64,000 nucleotides of DNA from Pocillopora verrucosa (lineage: Eukaryota > Cnidaria > Anthozoa > Scleractinia > Pocilloporidae): the NCBI RefSeq assembly GCF_036669915.1, contig NC_089317.1:5783911-5847910 (forward strand), in the 5' to 3' direction. Both the position numbers and the translations under genes were made by a program. Positions 19,367-30,936 of this stretch are shown here, piece by piece; position 1 is the stretch's first letter, and every line of letters starts with the position of its first letter. Under the pieces are notes generated by a model that ran no database searches, was not told the DNA's origin, and was given only the letters and a program-made list of their open reading frames with translations.

Positions 19367-22139
19367 ATGAGTTCTTTACGACTAGCTCCTAATTTACTGC
19401 TTGTGACTGTTTTTGCGTTGATCCAAAATTTAGCTTCAACGAGTGCCGCTGTGGTAGACTGCAAGAAGAGCACCGGTAGCTGCTGGAAAGAAGGTAAGAT
19501 TCTCCCAGCAAAAGTTGGTGATTATTTCTAGTGAGTATAGGAAACGCTTGAGGAAAACAGAAGCGACATTGGAGTGGCGTGCTGCGTTCTTTGAGGAAGC
19601 TAGAGAATCAAGGTCGCAAATTTTATACTGCAGAAGTTTGGTTTGAAACGGACAAACCGTGATTTTCGGTATTGTATCAATCTCGTTTAATTTCTTGTTA
19701 AAATCTCCTTTGCCATATGCGAGAGAAAAGAGATAAATCGTAGCTCGTAATTTCAATGCATTGGAGTGAGTTTGTTCTTTATACTTTGTAGAACTTTAGA
19801 GTCGTCCTCGTACGCTAAGCCGTGGGCATTTTGAAGCGCCTTTCGATGTCTTGATGGGGGAGGGGAGGGGAGGATTGGGAGTGGCGGTGTTCTTCAGTTG
19901 CGGTATTTTGGCAAAGAAAATCGTAGATTGGGGAATCGAGATGGACTTTTACGTCCTGCAAAAATCGTTACTTGTGTTGTCCTTAAAGCTCTGGTGATAT
20001 CGAACCAAACTTTATTTCTTCTTTATTGTTCCGTGTTCAGTGGACTTTGTAATCCATTCGTTTATCCTTCCCGTTATTTTCCGGACATAATGAGGCTTTC
20101 AACGCGGAAAATGCCTTGATTTTAAGGCAAATTTGAAACACGCAAGACCCAAAATCAGCATTACGACGAGAAACGTCAGAAATGTCGATTTTTGCGATAA
20201 GGTGACAGATAATTTGGACAGTGAGAACCATAGGATCATATCACATATTCAGGGAAAGGGAGGGAGAGGAAGTTTATCAAAAGGTGACATTTCGTTATAC
20301 GGCACAATCGTTACTCTCATTCCGACGCTGCCTTAGCCTGAAATTTCAAATTGAACTAGGAGCCCATTATAATGGATTCTTTTTGGGAACTCTTAATGGG
20401 AAATTTTTTTACTTAAACAAACATTCAATATTTAGACAACCCACATAAGCCATCTTTACCTCAACAGCTTATTATAAGAATTGCGCCGAGCTGTACAACT
20501 GCGGCCAAACGATCAGCGGTGTTTACACAATCGACCCTGATGGTGAAGGTGCTTTCAATGTGTATTGTGACCAAACCACAGACGGAGGAGGGTGGACAGT
20601 GTTTCAGAGGAGACTGGATGGTTGCATGGATTTTAACCTGGGTTGGGCAGACTACAAAAAAGGCTTCGGCGATTTCCTTAATGGAGAGTTTTGGCTCGGA
20701 CTAGAAAAGATCCATCGCCTGACGCAAAACGAGACAGAAAACAGGCTTCGAGTAGATCTTGGAGTAACTAGACGGAAAACTGTCTACGCTGAATATTTGT
20801 GGTTTGGGATCGGAGACAAGAAAGACCAGTATCGGCTCAAACTCGGAAACAAATCAAGTGAGTCAATCTACTTTCTCTCGGTAATCATTATCTAGAACAG
20901 CACGAAGGCGAGGATGAGAAAAGCACCAAATGTATAATGTAGGTGACGGTTGTATTAAAAATTAATATTTACAGTAATGTGTGCGTGCTTCTCCTAAGAA
21001 CTGATTTCTATCACACTTGCAATTTGTATCCGGGTAAACCTTATCTATGGAAGCCGAGGGCTGAGGGAGATTTCACAGAGTCCTGCGTGGTTTGACAATT
21101 CATGATATGATGCGAGAACAGAGTTCAGTAATTGTTTTATTACAGGCTATTTTTTATAAAAATCTACAAGATAGTGTAAAAAATCCTTTTATGAAAAGGA
21201 GGCTGGACTCCAAACTCCGTAAAAAAATTTATATTGAGCTTGTTAAATTAACCACGACATTTAGCTTGAATAAATTATCTGAAACGTTTTACATTTCAAA
21301 ACAAAGGGGTAACGAACTTAAGTGATAGAAAGTTAAGCTTGAACTTGAATTCCGAAAAGCAACAAAAAAAGATACGTGAAAGAATCCACGTCAGTTTCAA
21401 AGTTAAGGTTAGAATTCTTTGATGCGATTGGCTAATTTGTGAAAATCACGCGCTATGCGTGAACACAAAATGGAGTACCAAGGGGGAGATGGAGAGAAAA
21501 AAAATTGATTTGAAATTTAAAACGTAAGGGAATTTCACTTCTCTCTGAGTTTGAAAATGTTTGAGGATGCTACAAGCTTAAGGAGCTTGGAAACCAGGCA
21601 AACTTTGAACTGGAGTTGATGAATGCAATATATGCTGCAGATATCGGGTTATCCTGTCAACTTCACACGATTTTGTATATGGACTGAATTCTCTCGGCCA
21701 ATCAGAGTTTCCAATATAAGTCAAATTTAAAAGAGTATCGTCATCATTATCATCATCATCATCATCATCATTATCATTATACTTTATCACTATGATTGTT
21801 ATAATTATTGGTGTTTAATCATTTCTATTAGAATGTGCGACTGTCAAAGATTCTCTCAGTGATCATAACGGCTCCCCGTTTGGTACCCTGGACAAAGTTT
21901 ACAAGCTTTGTACCCATAAGATGTTTGGAGGCTGGTGGTACATCAACAATACTGACTGTGCTGTTTCGTCAAATCTCAATGGTGCTCATCATTGTAAAAA
22001 GAGAAAAAGGAACAGGAACGAGACCTTGGGCGAGCGAAAGATTCACTGGGGTATGTTATCTGACACTAACGCAAGTCACACCAGTCCACTAACATCGGAA
22101 ATGAAAATAAAACCTGTGGATTTACCTTTTAAGTGTTAA
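19367..22139 (+). CDS. fibrinogen-related secreted protein, copy 2 (intact, 274 aa)
   Basis: Three exons: 19,367-19,493, 20,468-20,857 and 21,832-22,139, total 825 nt with stop. Both introns are phase 1, with donors AAG/GTAAGA and CAA/GTGAGT and acceptors TCAACAG and TATTAG. Residues 1-28 form a signal peptide (LLLVTVFALI core). A linker with Cys 40 follows, then a fibrinogen C-terminal domain from about residue 44 (YYKNCAELYNCG, GVYTIDPDGEG, VYCDQ, DGGGWTVFQRRLDG, NGEFWLGLEKIHRLT, then DSLSDHNGSPF, GGWWYINN, SSNLNG). The usual DxDND calcium loop is replaced by LDKVYK. The family (ficolins, ryncolins, techylectins) binds acetylated sugars or microbes, suggesting a secreted recognition lectin. 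Substrate is inferred only. Confidence 0.88.
19856..19880 (+). other. G-rich tract with quadruplex potential, unit 2 intron 1
   Basis: GGGGGAGGGGAGGGGAGG plus ATTGGG, as in unit 1. Confidence 0.6.
20858..21831 (+). other. intron 2 of FReD copy 2
   Basis: 974 bases, conserved in all units. An internal open frame (21,092-21,325) is shared but sits between functional splice sites and has no domain, so I treat it as intronic. Ends with a TCA microsatellite. Confidence 0.6.
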
Positions 22140-22195
22140 AACACTTTATTGAACACATGTAATCGTTCACTTGGCATCTAGTCGATTTCTTGATT

Positions 22196-22201
22196 AATAA
22201 A
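22196..22201 (+). promoter_or_regulatory. AATAAA polyadenylation signal, copy 2
   Basis: 57 bases after the TAA stop; conserved in position in all copies. Confidence 0.55.
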
Positions 22202-22765
22202 ATACGTTATTTCAGTCAAACTTGTTATTGAAGAATTTGCTTTAGTATTTGTTTCTCTAAAGGTAATTTTGGAAGAATTTACAGAAATGACGGATAATAT
22301 CATTTCTGTGATAATTAAGTTTCAAATCTTAAACAACTTTTCCCACCCTTTAGGCGCCTGTTCAATTTTCACCACTTTTAGCAAGGAGTTAATTTATTTT
22401 GCAACTAAATAATACATGATAACAAAAGGTGACAATGTACCACAGGGGAGTGAATTTATAGTTTGTGAGCCAGTAATAAAATTTTAATGTTCCCCTGATG
22501 CATATCAGTTCCGCTTATTCGAAGCGCTGGGCGCTCATTAACTCTCTCCAGGCGTTTATTCGGGGCAGCTGCTTACAAATGATACCATTCTTGCGAAGAG
22601 AAAAATAATGATTCAGTAAAAAGTCTAAATGAAAAAGCGTTTAAAAGAAAATAAAAGAAGGCCGAAGAAAGCAGAAGACTACACAGATGGTGCGACATGG
22701 ACGCAAACCGTAATCACCAGCGACTTCAGCCGATGAGAGATGCGATGACACCTGAGAAATCTCCT

Positions 22766-22801
<36 letters not shown>

Positions 22802-23184
22802 TTTCCTTGGAGGAATTAAAAAAAAATGGTTAAGCTTTAATCATCTCATCCTTCTGAAATTGTACTTACCAACATTTGATTTCATTATCTTTAATATATG
22901 ATCCAAGAACTGATCTACCCTAGGTGATAAAAACAGATGGAAAGAAGGAAGAACCGAGAAATTTTTTTCTCAAATGAGTTTTCTACATTTTTACAGGATC
23001 GTCATTACTAAACCTTATCTCAAGCTCGAACTAAATGTCTTTCCTCAAAAACGTGAAAAAAAGCGAAAATTTTTATTAGTCCCACCTTCTGAAAAGCCTT
23101 TTACTCCTGAGTTTACATTTTAACAGGGATAATTTTTTATTTGCCCAAACTCTTGATCCAACCGCTCTCTGTGCTTAGATTTAG
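22202..23184. repeat. unit 2 spacer with GGGCGC repeat and (AATC)n
   Basis: Holds the shortened GCGCTTATTCG-type repeat (about 22,345-22,580) and the AATC microsatellite (about 22,766-22,800). Otherwise non-coding. Confidence 0.5.
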
Positions 23185-23454
23185 TTAAATCATTTCCAAA
23201 GCCGAGTTCCCTACACGTTTTTTTGTGAACCTCTCTGAATAATATTGATTAGATGATCCGTATAGTTGAGTACAACATAAATGCGTTGAAGATGCGTTGG
23301 CGATCGATCTCGAGCAAAGATCTTGGCTACCAGATAATACCAAAATGTTTTGAAAAAGTACTACAAACTGACTTAAAAGTTTATTAGAACGTTCACCGAT
23401 CATCCGCCATTAGTGGGCAATCTTCGCTCTTTGCTGATTTCTGAGACGATTGTT

Positions 23455-23700
23455 TCAGCTTTGTGCTTTTTTCAGATCTTCTTTTTGTTCTGCCATGAGC
23501 TTCTCCAGAAAAGCATACTCCACCTCCATTGTCTGATAACTCCAATTTATGTCCTCCAGCCGCTGGACAATATCGACGTACCAGTGGTTCTTTAGAGAGC
23601 TGTCACGGCGCGAGTTCAGGGTTGGAAACTCCGATGGAGGGAGAACCATTTTGTCGTTGTTTACAAATTGATGTGTTGAATTTACGCCATCGGTGGCCAT
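23455..23700 (-). pseudogene. short unknown reverse-strand gene, unit 2 copy (truncated)
   Basis: Starts MATDGVNSTHQF in a strong context (ACCATGG). It is identical in layout to 41,419-41,709, but the Trp codon in KKAQSWNN has become TGA, giving 81 rather than 96 codons. The region below (23,185-23,403), in frame after the normal stop, has also lost sequence relative to unit 4. Confidence 0.4.
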
Positions 23701-23859
23701 GGTTTCCTATGAAGTAAGAAATTCGTAATAAGGCGACTTTTGCGAAGATTCTTATTTGTCAATTGATGGTTTCTGTCAGTCAACTGACCAGCAAGATATT
23801 CAATCAGTCTGTAAGGTAGTCAGTTACTCTGTCAGTTAGTCAATCAGTCAGTCATTCTA

Positions 23860-24540
23860 CACGCGTTTCCCATGCACGCGTCATAGCAGTGTTTATTACG
23901 CATAAGGATTTTACTTCACTGTAACTGCAGCTTGCATCTGTAATGAAAGCATTCGCAAATAACATATTGAATATCACTTCGTTATCCTGAAAAATTTTGG
24001 TAAAAGTTTCATGTGCATCAATATGATCCACTCAAAGAGCGAATTGTTATTGATTCTTGAAGCTTTTGTGAAGCATTTCGTAATTCATAGCTATAACTTT
24101 TAACAAGAACTTGCCAACACGAAAACGTGTATTTATGTTGATTTGTTTCAGCCGACAACACACATAATCAAAAGATAATTGCCTCTAATTTAGACAGAAA
24201 GCCACAAAAGAGACTGTGCTAATGAAGGCAATTAATGTACCGTTGTTTAACATCAACAGGTCAAAAAGTTTGGAAACAAATCACAACATAAGTACCGTTT
24301 AAGCGGAGGAAAAATCTAGGTCAGTTCTTCTTCATTAGAGAGAGCGTGAACAAGAAGTTGAGTATCTGTACTCAGTTTACGAAGTCTTATTTACAGTGTA
24401 CATGGGCAGAACGCGTTAGCTGAGGTTCTTAACATTCTGGAGATTTTATATCGCGCCGTTCTTTTGTGTGAATTGTTCTGTGAGTGGGTCAATTCTTTGT
24501 TTTAAAAGGGCCTCTTTCAAAATGTTTTCTTTCTTTTCGC
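23860..24540. other. unit 2 spacer, no gene seen
   Basis: AT-rich, homologous to 31,200-31,880 and 41,870-42,551. Nothing recognisable apart from the polypyrimidine tract that leads into the exon-like block at 24,543. Confidence 0.4.
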
Positions 24541-24542
24541 AG

Positions 24543-24632
24543 TTGGCTTCCATTTGTGAGAGTGTGCGTATGTCGACCCCTACAGGTCTCAAACGACTCG
24601 ACCTCCTTGAAGAGCAAAATTTGGAGCCTTGA
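24543..24632 (+). CDS. terminal-exon-like block, 29 codons plus stop
   Basis: Preceded by TTTTCTTTCTTTTCGCAG, an excellent acceptor. The frame LASICESVRMST...KRLDLLEEQN ends in TGA. The same block at 31,881-31,970 and 42,552-42,641 keeps length, frame and stop. Of the differences between this copy and the 42,552 copy, five are at third codon positions and one at a first. The upstream exon was not found. It could belong to a short helical protein gene on the + strand. Reverse-strand reading is also open, so coding status is moderate. Confidence 0.35.
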   Translation: MASICESVRMSTPTGLKRLDLLEEQNLEP

Positions 24633-24713
24633 TTTAAATAAGATAAGAACTCAGTTTACAGTGTACTCAGTTTACAGATTTAATGAATGTAACCGAAGAA
24701 GTTACAATTCATA

Positions 24714-24758
24714 GACCCAACGTTTCGACACTACTGTCTAGTGCCTTCATCAGGGGTG
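24714..24758 (-). ncRNA. hammerhead-ribozyme-like core (best preserved)
   Basis: Minus strand: stem I ACCC, CTGATGA, stem II GGCACT/AGTGTC with loop AGACAGT, GAAAC, GTT, then GGGT closing stem I. All invariant core bases are present. Confidence 0.7.
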
Positions 24759-24944
24759 ATCCAAACGCTGCAACAAGAGGTCCTTTTAAATGATAACTAA
24801 TTAGCTGCCTTTTTTCTGACGAGGTGTAAATAGGCGTCAGGAAGCAAGCCGCCATCGTCACGATTTAAAGGAGCGTGGGCGGAGTTAATATGCCAAGCCT
24901 CCAAACATAGGCGCTGGTGGTCACAGTATGAAATTATAAATTTA

Positions 24945-25030
24945 CGAATCCGTAAAGATGCCGTAAAGTAAGTATAAGATCCTTTATACGCGTCTTATAG
25001 AACTTCTTTACACTCTCGTAAAGAATGTCT
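24945..25030. repeat. CGTAAAGA-motif field, short remnant
   Basis: Left part of field 1 (CCGTAAAGATGCCG, CTCGTAAAGAATG) before the internal deletion. Confidence 0.6.
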
Positions 25031-25249
25031 TAAAGTTTGACAAGCTTAGTATTACAAACATCACAAGCATTACGCTTCCACAGGTCATTGCAAGGCCCAT
25101 TTAATGGAAAAAAACATGATTGTCTCATCACGACAACTTCCTGATCATGAGTTTGAACGCGCGTTAAAAAAGGGTAGTTTAAACATATTTATGCGAACAG
25201 AAAGTTTAGAACCGGTGTAAAAGACAGAATACAGATGCGGAAAAAGAAT

Positions 25250-25690
25250 TAAAGCACGTAAAGACTGGTTATGCGAAGGAAAAGTTAAGGGTCGTTGAGG
25301 ATTCGTAAAGAGAATTAATGGCGCGTAAAGATTGACTGTGCGGAAAGAATGCTAAAGAATTTTAAAGGTTCGTAAAGAACAGTGAGTAAAGATGCGTAAA
25401 GAATATTAAAGACGCGTAAAGAGTTAAAAGCGAAACTGGTCAAAATACCTCGATAATTCTACTGAAGATGGATGAGCCATAATATTTCACTTCTTTGAGT
25501 ATTTCTCCAAATTGATAATTGATAATTATATCCGTGATCTTGATCCTTATCCTTTACGAACATTTAATATCCTTTACTCAGTCTTTACGCTTCCTTTGCA
25601 ATTACGCATCTTTACGGAACGCGGAACTTGTCCGTAAAGAAGAGGCTTTATATTTACGTTTCTTTACGTAAGCCGAGTTAAAAATACCTA
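25250..25690. repeat. CGTAAAGA-motif field 2, unit 2/3 boundary
   Basis: As at 16,590-17,050: forward motifs first, complementary motifs after about 25,550. Confidence 0.7.
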
Positions 25691-25990
25691 AATTTGCGAT
25701 TTTATACTGTGGGTAACGCCAATTAGTGGTGATAATTTTAGAATTATCCCACTCAATTGTATGGTTAGTTGGGCATGTGTGCTCCGATAAAGCTGAATTT
25801 TCCTTTTTGTAAAAGAAAACCGCTTGTTGATGCTCTTTCAAACGTGTACCAAACTAACGTTTGGTCTGTCTGATGTACTCGTTGTCACAGTCATTGCTGG
25901 GAATTGAATAAATGGGGTTGGTTCGTTGTTCTTTCGTGATAGGTTCCTTAAGTTTGGCGAAAATATGCCCCAAAGTCTGAAAAGGTTTTT
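25602..25990 (-). pseudogene. GIY-YIG endonuclease remnant of a PLE
   Basis: Same layout as 16,949-17,330, with the same in-frame TAG after QTKR and the same YIR change, so both copies descend from one damaged ancestor. The C-terminal part (KEHQQAVFFYKKENSAL, SEHTCPTNHTIEWDN) is open for 79 codons. Confidence 0.7.
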
Positions 25991-26139
25991 GAGCAACTTT
26001 AACTTCAACTCCGCCCACGCTTCTTTAAATCGCGACGAAGGCGGCTCGCTTCCTGACGACTGTTTACACCTCGTCAGAAAAAAAAAAAGGCAGCTAATTT
26101 GAGATCATATAAAAGGACCTCTTGTTGCAGCGTTTAGTT

Positions 26140-26184
26140 CACCCCTGGTGAAGGCACCAGACAGGAGTGTCGAAACGTTGGGTC
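26140..26184 (+). ncRNA. hammerhead-like core, right terminus (mutated)
   Basis: CTGGTGA at 26,145-26,151 with the same A6-to-G change as the 17,485 copy; GAAAC and GTT are kept. Confidence 0.55.
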
Positions 26185-26345
26185 CATGAATTGTAACTTC
26201 TTCTGTTACATTCACTAAATCTGTAAAACCAGAGTAGCATCAAACCATGTCTGATTGTCCACCTGGTTGCCGTGTGAACTTCAATATATTTTAAGTTCTT
26301 GTAGAAATAGGAACGGTAGAAGGATAGGATGAAGGCCTTTTCAAA

Positions 26346-26543
26346 TTAAGCAATCAGCGCTCGGCCTGGTTTTGAACCATGGAGGGTTGCCACGGGAAGT
26401 TGCTGCACAAAATTTGAAACGGCCTGCAAACTTTGGTCGCAGAGTTTGGCACCGATCATATTTAGAAAGATACACTCTTTCATTTCAGGATCGATTTTCT
26501 CAGAAAATGTCTCAAGGATGAAGCTCAAATTTGGCGAAGACAT
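26346..26543 (-). CDS. PLE-adjacent frame of unknown function, unit 3
   Basis: 65 codons, MSSPNLSFILETFSEK start. A near copy of 17,690-17,887 with a few substitutions and no indels. Function unknown. Confidence 0.35.
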   Translation of the reverse strand: MSSPNLSFILETFSEKIDPEMKECIFLNMIGAKLCDQSLQAVSNFVQQLPVATLHGSKPGRALIA

Positions 26544-27440
26544 AGAGCAATATCTCAGAGATCAACAACCGGCACCAGTTAGGAGAGATTTTTAGGCATT
26601 AATTCCAGTTTGCTAAAAGAAGGCTAAAAGAAATACCACAAATAAGTTGATTAACAGTTTATTTAACTTTATAGAGATATTCAGACCGAGATGTAATTTA
26701 AATTTGCAATTTTCAGGGCTTTATTCATGACCCTGATGTCAACAATTATTAACCACGAAAATATAGTGTGGTTGGCCCGTGGTAGCTCTAAGAGCAGCGA
26801 GGAAAAAGTTTTTAAACAGGGAAAATACTACGAACCTGCTCTTTTTGAGCGGAATCATGAGCTTTTTGGATTTATTCCACAAAGGCACTAATTCTCTTAA
26901 AAAATTCTAGAAATAAAAGGGAAAAAAATTCATGTTACTGTCTCACGCTTGATAGCACTAGTTATGCAAATTAACGATAAGTAACGTAGGTGACACTTTA
27001 TCAAAACTGTAATTTACAGTAAGCATTGCCACAGTGCTACATAGTTCTACATTGTTACGTTTTTCTGAGCTATTTCTTTACTCTGACTTCATCCTTAATA
27101 TCAGTGAAACTAATATGCCATCATCGACTTTGGAAAATTAGTGAAAAGCTTTAGATTGTGGTGAATGTGGTGAATGATCCCATGTAACTGAATGATCCTG
27201 AGTAACTATAAAGTGCTACGTGACGCCAATTCGGTAATGAGTTCTTAACTTAAAATCTGCCCTGTGGCGTTTAATATGAGGCTTCATTAATCACTTCAGT
27301 GAGCCTACGTATAGCCGTAGCCTCCCCCGCAAGGTGAGACTGCAGAAACCATGTAAGTTGTTTATTTATTTATCAATTGAGGTTACTTTCTACGTGAGGT
27401 ATGACAATAACCCAAGTATTCCAGAAAAAGGATAATCAAC
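26544..27440. other. upstream region of unit 3
   Basis: Homologous to unit 2 upstream DNA but lacking about 100 bases near 26,612 (GTTTGC/TAAAAGAAGGC junction). No gene. Confidence 0.45.
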
Positions 27441-27495
27441 CGCCTAAGGATGTATAAATGCCAGCTTAAGACGACTGATGTGTGGTATAAAACGC
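27440..27495 (+). promoter_or_regulatory. TATA-type promoter of FReD copy 3
   Basis: TATAAA at 27,486-27,491, 113 bases before the ATG. Single module. The upstream partner box has GATGTATAAATG instead of GAGGTATAAATG. Confidence 0.55.
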
Positions 27496-27598
27496 AGTAG
27501 TGACCCCCTCGTGAGCCCTTAAGACTTTGCGTTCGGTATTACTTTCCTTCACAACTGTATCTGCGTCTAATAACCGGAGGGAGCCGGTGCATTGCCTA

Positions 27599-30406
27599 AT
27601 GAGTTCTTTACGACTAGCTCCTAATTTACTGCTTGTGACTGTTTTTGCGTTGATCCAAAATTTAGCTTCAACGAGTGCTGCTGTGGTAGACCGCAAGAAG
27701 AGCACCGGTAGCTGCTGGAAAGAAGGTGAGATTCTCCCAGCAAAAGTTGGTGATTATTTCTAGTGAGTATAGGAAACGCTTGAGGAAAACAGAAGGGACA
27801 TTGGAGCGGCGTGCTGCGTTCTTCGAGGAAGCTAGAGAATCAAGGTTGCAAATTTTATGTTGCAGAAGTTTGGTTTGAAACGGACAAACCGTGATTTTCG
27901 GTATTGTATCAATCTCGTTTAATTTCTAGTTAAAATCTCCTTTGCCATATGCGAGAGAAAAGAGATAAATCGTATTTCGTAATTTCAATGTATTGGAGTG
28001 AGTTTGTTCTTTATACTTTGCAGAACTTTAGAGTCATCCTGTTACGCTAAGCCGTAGGCATTTTGAAGCGCCCGTCGATACCTTGAGGGGGGAGGGGAGG
28101 GGAGGATTGGGAGTGGCGGTGTTCTTCAGTAGCGCTATTTTGGCAAAGAAAATCGTAGATTGGGGGATCGAGATGGACTTTCACATCCTGCAATGTTCGT
28201 TACTTGTGTTGTCCGTAAAGCTCTGGTAATAGAGAACCAAACTTTATTTCTTCTTTATTGTTTCGTGTTCAATGGGCTTTGTAATCCATTCGTATATCCT
28301 TCCCGTTATTTTCCGGACACAATGAGGCTTTTCAAAGCGGAAAATGCCTTGATTTAAATGCCTCGATTTTAAGGCAAATTTGAAACACGCAAGATCAGCA
28401 TTACGACGAGAAACGTTAGAAATGTCGATTTTTGCGATAAGCTGACAGAATTTGGAGAGTGAGAACCATAGGATCATATCACATATTCAAATGAGAGAGA
28501 CCAGAGCGTGAAAGTAGTATAGTATGCGAAAGGGAGGGAGAGGAAGTTTATCAAAAGGTGACATTTCGGGATACGGCACAATCGTTACTCTCATTCCGAC
28601 ACTGCCTTAGCCTGAAATTTCAAATTGAACTAGGAGCCCATTATAATGGACTCTTTTTGGGAACTCTTAATGGGAATTTTTTTTACTTAACAAGCATTCA
28701 ATATTTAAATAACCCACACAAGCCATCTTTACCTCAACAGCTTATTATAAGAATTGCGCCGAGCTTTACAACTGCGGCCAAACGATCAGCGGTGTTTACA
28801 CAATCGACCCTGATGGTGAAGGTGCCTTCAATGTGTATTGTGACCAAACTACAGACGGAGGAGGGTGGACAGTGTTTCAGAGGAGACTGGATGGTTGCAT
28901 GGATTTTAACCTGGGTTGGGCAGACTACAAAAGAGGCTTCGGTGATTTCCTTAATGGAGAGTTTTGGCTCGGACTAAAGAAGATCCATCGCCTGACGCAA
29001 AACGAGACAGAAAACAGGCTTCGAGTAGATCTTGGAGTAACTAAACGGAAAACTGTCTACGCTGAATATTTGTGGTTTGGGATCGGAGACAAGAAAGACC
29101 AGTATCGGCTCAAACTCGGAAACAAATCAAGTGAGTCAATCTACTTTCTCTCGGTAATCATTATCTAGAACAGCACGAAGGCGAGGATGAGAAAAGCATT
29201 AAATGTATAATGTAGGTGACGGTTGTATTAAAAATTAATATTTACAGTAATGTGTGCGTGCTTCTCCTAAGAACTGATTTCTATCACACTTGCAATTTGT
29301 ATCCGGGTTAACCTTATCTATGGAAGCCGAGGGCTGAGGGAGATTTCACAGAGTCCTGCGTGGTTTGACAATTCATGATATGATGCGAGAACAGAGTTCA
29401 GTAATTGTTTTATTACAGGCTATTTTTTATGAAAATCTACAAGATAGTGTAAAAAATCCTTTTATGAAAAGGAGGCTGGACTCCAAACTCCGTAAAAAAA
29501 TTTATATGGAGCCTGTTAAATTAACCACGACATTTAGCTTGAATAAATTATCTGAAACTTTCACATTTCAAAACAAAGGGGTAACGAACTTAAGTGATAG
29601 CAAGTTAAGCTTGAACTTGAATTCCGAAAAGCAACAAAAAAAGATACGTGAAAGAATCCACGTCAGTATCAAGGTTAAGGTTAGAATTATTTGATGCGAT
29701 TCGCTAATTTGTAAAAATCACGCGCTACGTGTGAACACAAAATGGAGTACCAAGGGGGAGATGGAAAAAAAAAAAAATTGATTTGAAATTTAAAACGTAA
29801 GGGAATTTCACTTCTCTCTGAGTTTGAAAAAGTTTGAGAACGCTACACGCTTAAGGAGCTTGGAAACCAGGCAAACTTTGAGCTGGAGTTGATAAATGCA
29901 ATATATGCTGCAGATATCGCGTATCCTGTCAACTTCACACGATTTTGTATATGGACTGAATTCTCTCTGCCAATCAGAGTTTCCAATATAAGTCAAATTT
30001 AAAATTAAGAGTATCGTCATCATTATCATCATCATCATTATCATTATACTTTATCACTATAATTGTTATAATTGTTGGTGTTTTATCATTTCTATTAGAT
30101 TGTGCGACTGTAAGCGATTCTCTCAGTGATCATAACGGCTCCCCGTTTCGTACCCGGAACAACGTTTACAAGCATTGTACCCATAAGATGTTTGGAGGCT
30201 GGTGGTACATCAACAATACTAACTGTGCTGTTTCGTCAAATCTCAATGGTGCTCATCATTGTAAAAAGAGAAAAAGGAACATGAACGAGATTTTGGGCGA
30301 GCTAAAGATTCACTGGGGTATGTTATCTGACACTGATGCAAGTCACACCAGTCCACTAACATCGGAAATGAAAATAAAACCTGTGGATTTACCTTTTAAG
30401 TGTTAA
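27599..30406 (+). CDS. fibrinogen-related secreted protein, copy 3 (intact, 274 aa)
   Basis: Exons 27,599-27,725, 28,741-29,130 and 30,099-30,406 have exactly the lengths of copy 2 (127, 390, 308) and the same phase-1 junctions. The signal peptide and fibrinogen C-terminal domain motifs match copy 2. Differences include GWADYKRGFG, GLKKIHRL and, in exon 3, FRTRNNVYKHCTHK in place of FGTLDKVYKLCTHK. The calcium loop is again absent. The donor of exon 1 is GGTGAGAT rather than GGTAAGAT, still consensus-like. Expected product is a secreted lectin-like protein, role inferred from family. Clean ORF and conserved introns support function. Confidence 0.88.
28084..28110 (+). other. G-rich tract with quadruplex potential, unit 3 intron 1
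   Basis: GGGGGGAGGGGAGGGGAGG plus ATTGGG, as in unit 1. Confidence 0.6.
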
Positions 30407-30462
30407 AACACTTTATTGAACACATGTAATCGTTCACTTGGCATCTAGTCGATTTCTTGATT

Positions 30463-30468
30463 AATAAA
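30463..30468 (+). promoter_or_regulatory. AATAAA polyadenylation signal, copy 3
   Basis: 57 bases after the stop codon at 30,406. Confidence 0.55.
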
Positions 30469-30930
30469 ATACGTTATTTTAGCCAAACTTATTATTGAAG
30501 AATTTGCTTTAGTATTTGTTTCTCTAAACGTAATTTTGGAAGAATTTACAGAAATGACGGATAATATAATTTCTGTGATAATTAAGTTTCAAATCTTAAA
30601 CAACTTTTCCCACCCTCTGGGCGCCTCTTCAATTTTCACCACTTTTAGAAAGGAGTTAATTTATTTTGCAACTAAATAATACATGATAACAAAAGGTGAC
30701 GATGTACCACAGGGGAGTGAATTTATAGTTTGTGAGCCAGTAATGAAATTTTTATGCTCCCCTGATGCATTTCAGTTCCGCTTATTCGAAGCGCTGGGCG
30801 CTCATTAACTCTCTCTGGGCGTTTATTCGGGGCAGCTGCTTAGAAATGATAACATTCTTGCTAAAAGAAAAAGCATGATTCAGTAAAAAGTCTAAATAAA
30901 AAAGCGTTTAAAAGAAAATAAAAGAAGAGA
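30469..30930. repeat. unit 3 spacer with GGGCGC repeat
   Basis: Homologous to 22,202-22,660. It ends at a deletion junction near 30,931 that removes about 0.9 kb present in unit 2. Confidence 0.5.
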
Positions 30931-30936
30931 GCTAGA

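Larger units (their letters stand above)
24660..26303. mobile_element. PLE-derived composite at the unit 2/3 boundary
   Basis: Starts just after the exon-like block, replacing what follows it in units 3 and 4. Same design as 14,876-17,640 but with an internal deletion joining about 25,030 to the second half. Inverted terminal repeats with hammerhead-like cores at both ends. Confidence 0.7.

Noticed and set aside
21092..21325. ORF inside FReD intron 2, present in all units
   Set aside because: It lies between conserved donor and acceptor sites, differs in length between units and has no domain; sharing is explained by recent duplication.
21578..21790. Reverse ORF beginning with a run of Asp residues
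   Set aside because: It is the TCA/ATC microsatellite at the end of intron 2 read backwards.
23529..23717. Forward ORFs opposite the 96-codon reverse gene
   Set aside because: Shadows of the reverse-strand frame; the strong start context and helical pattern favour the reverse strand.
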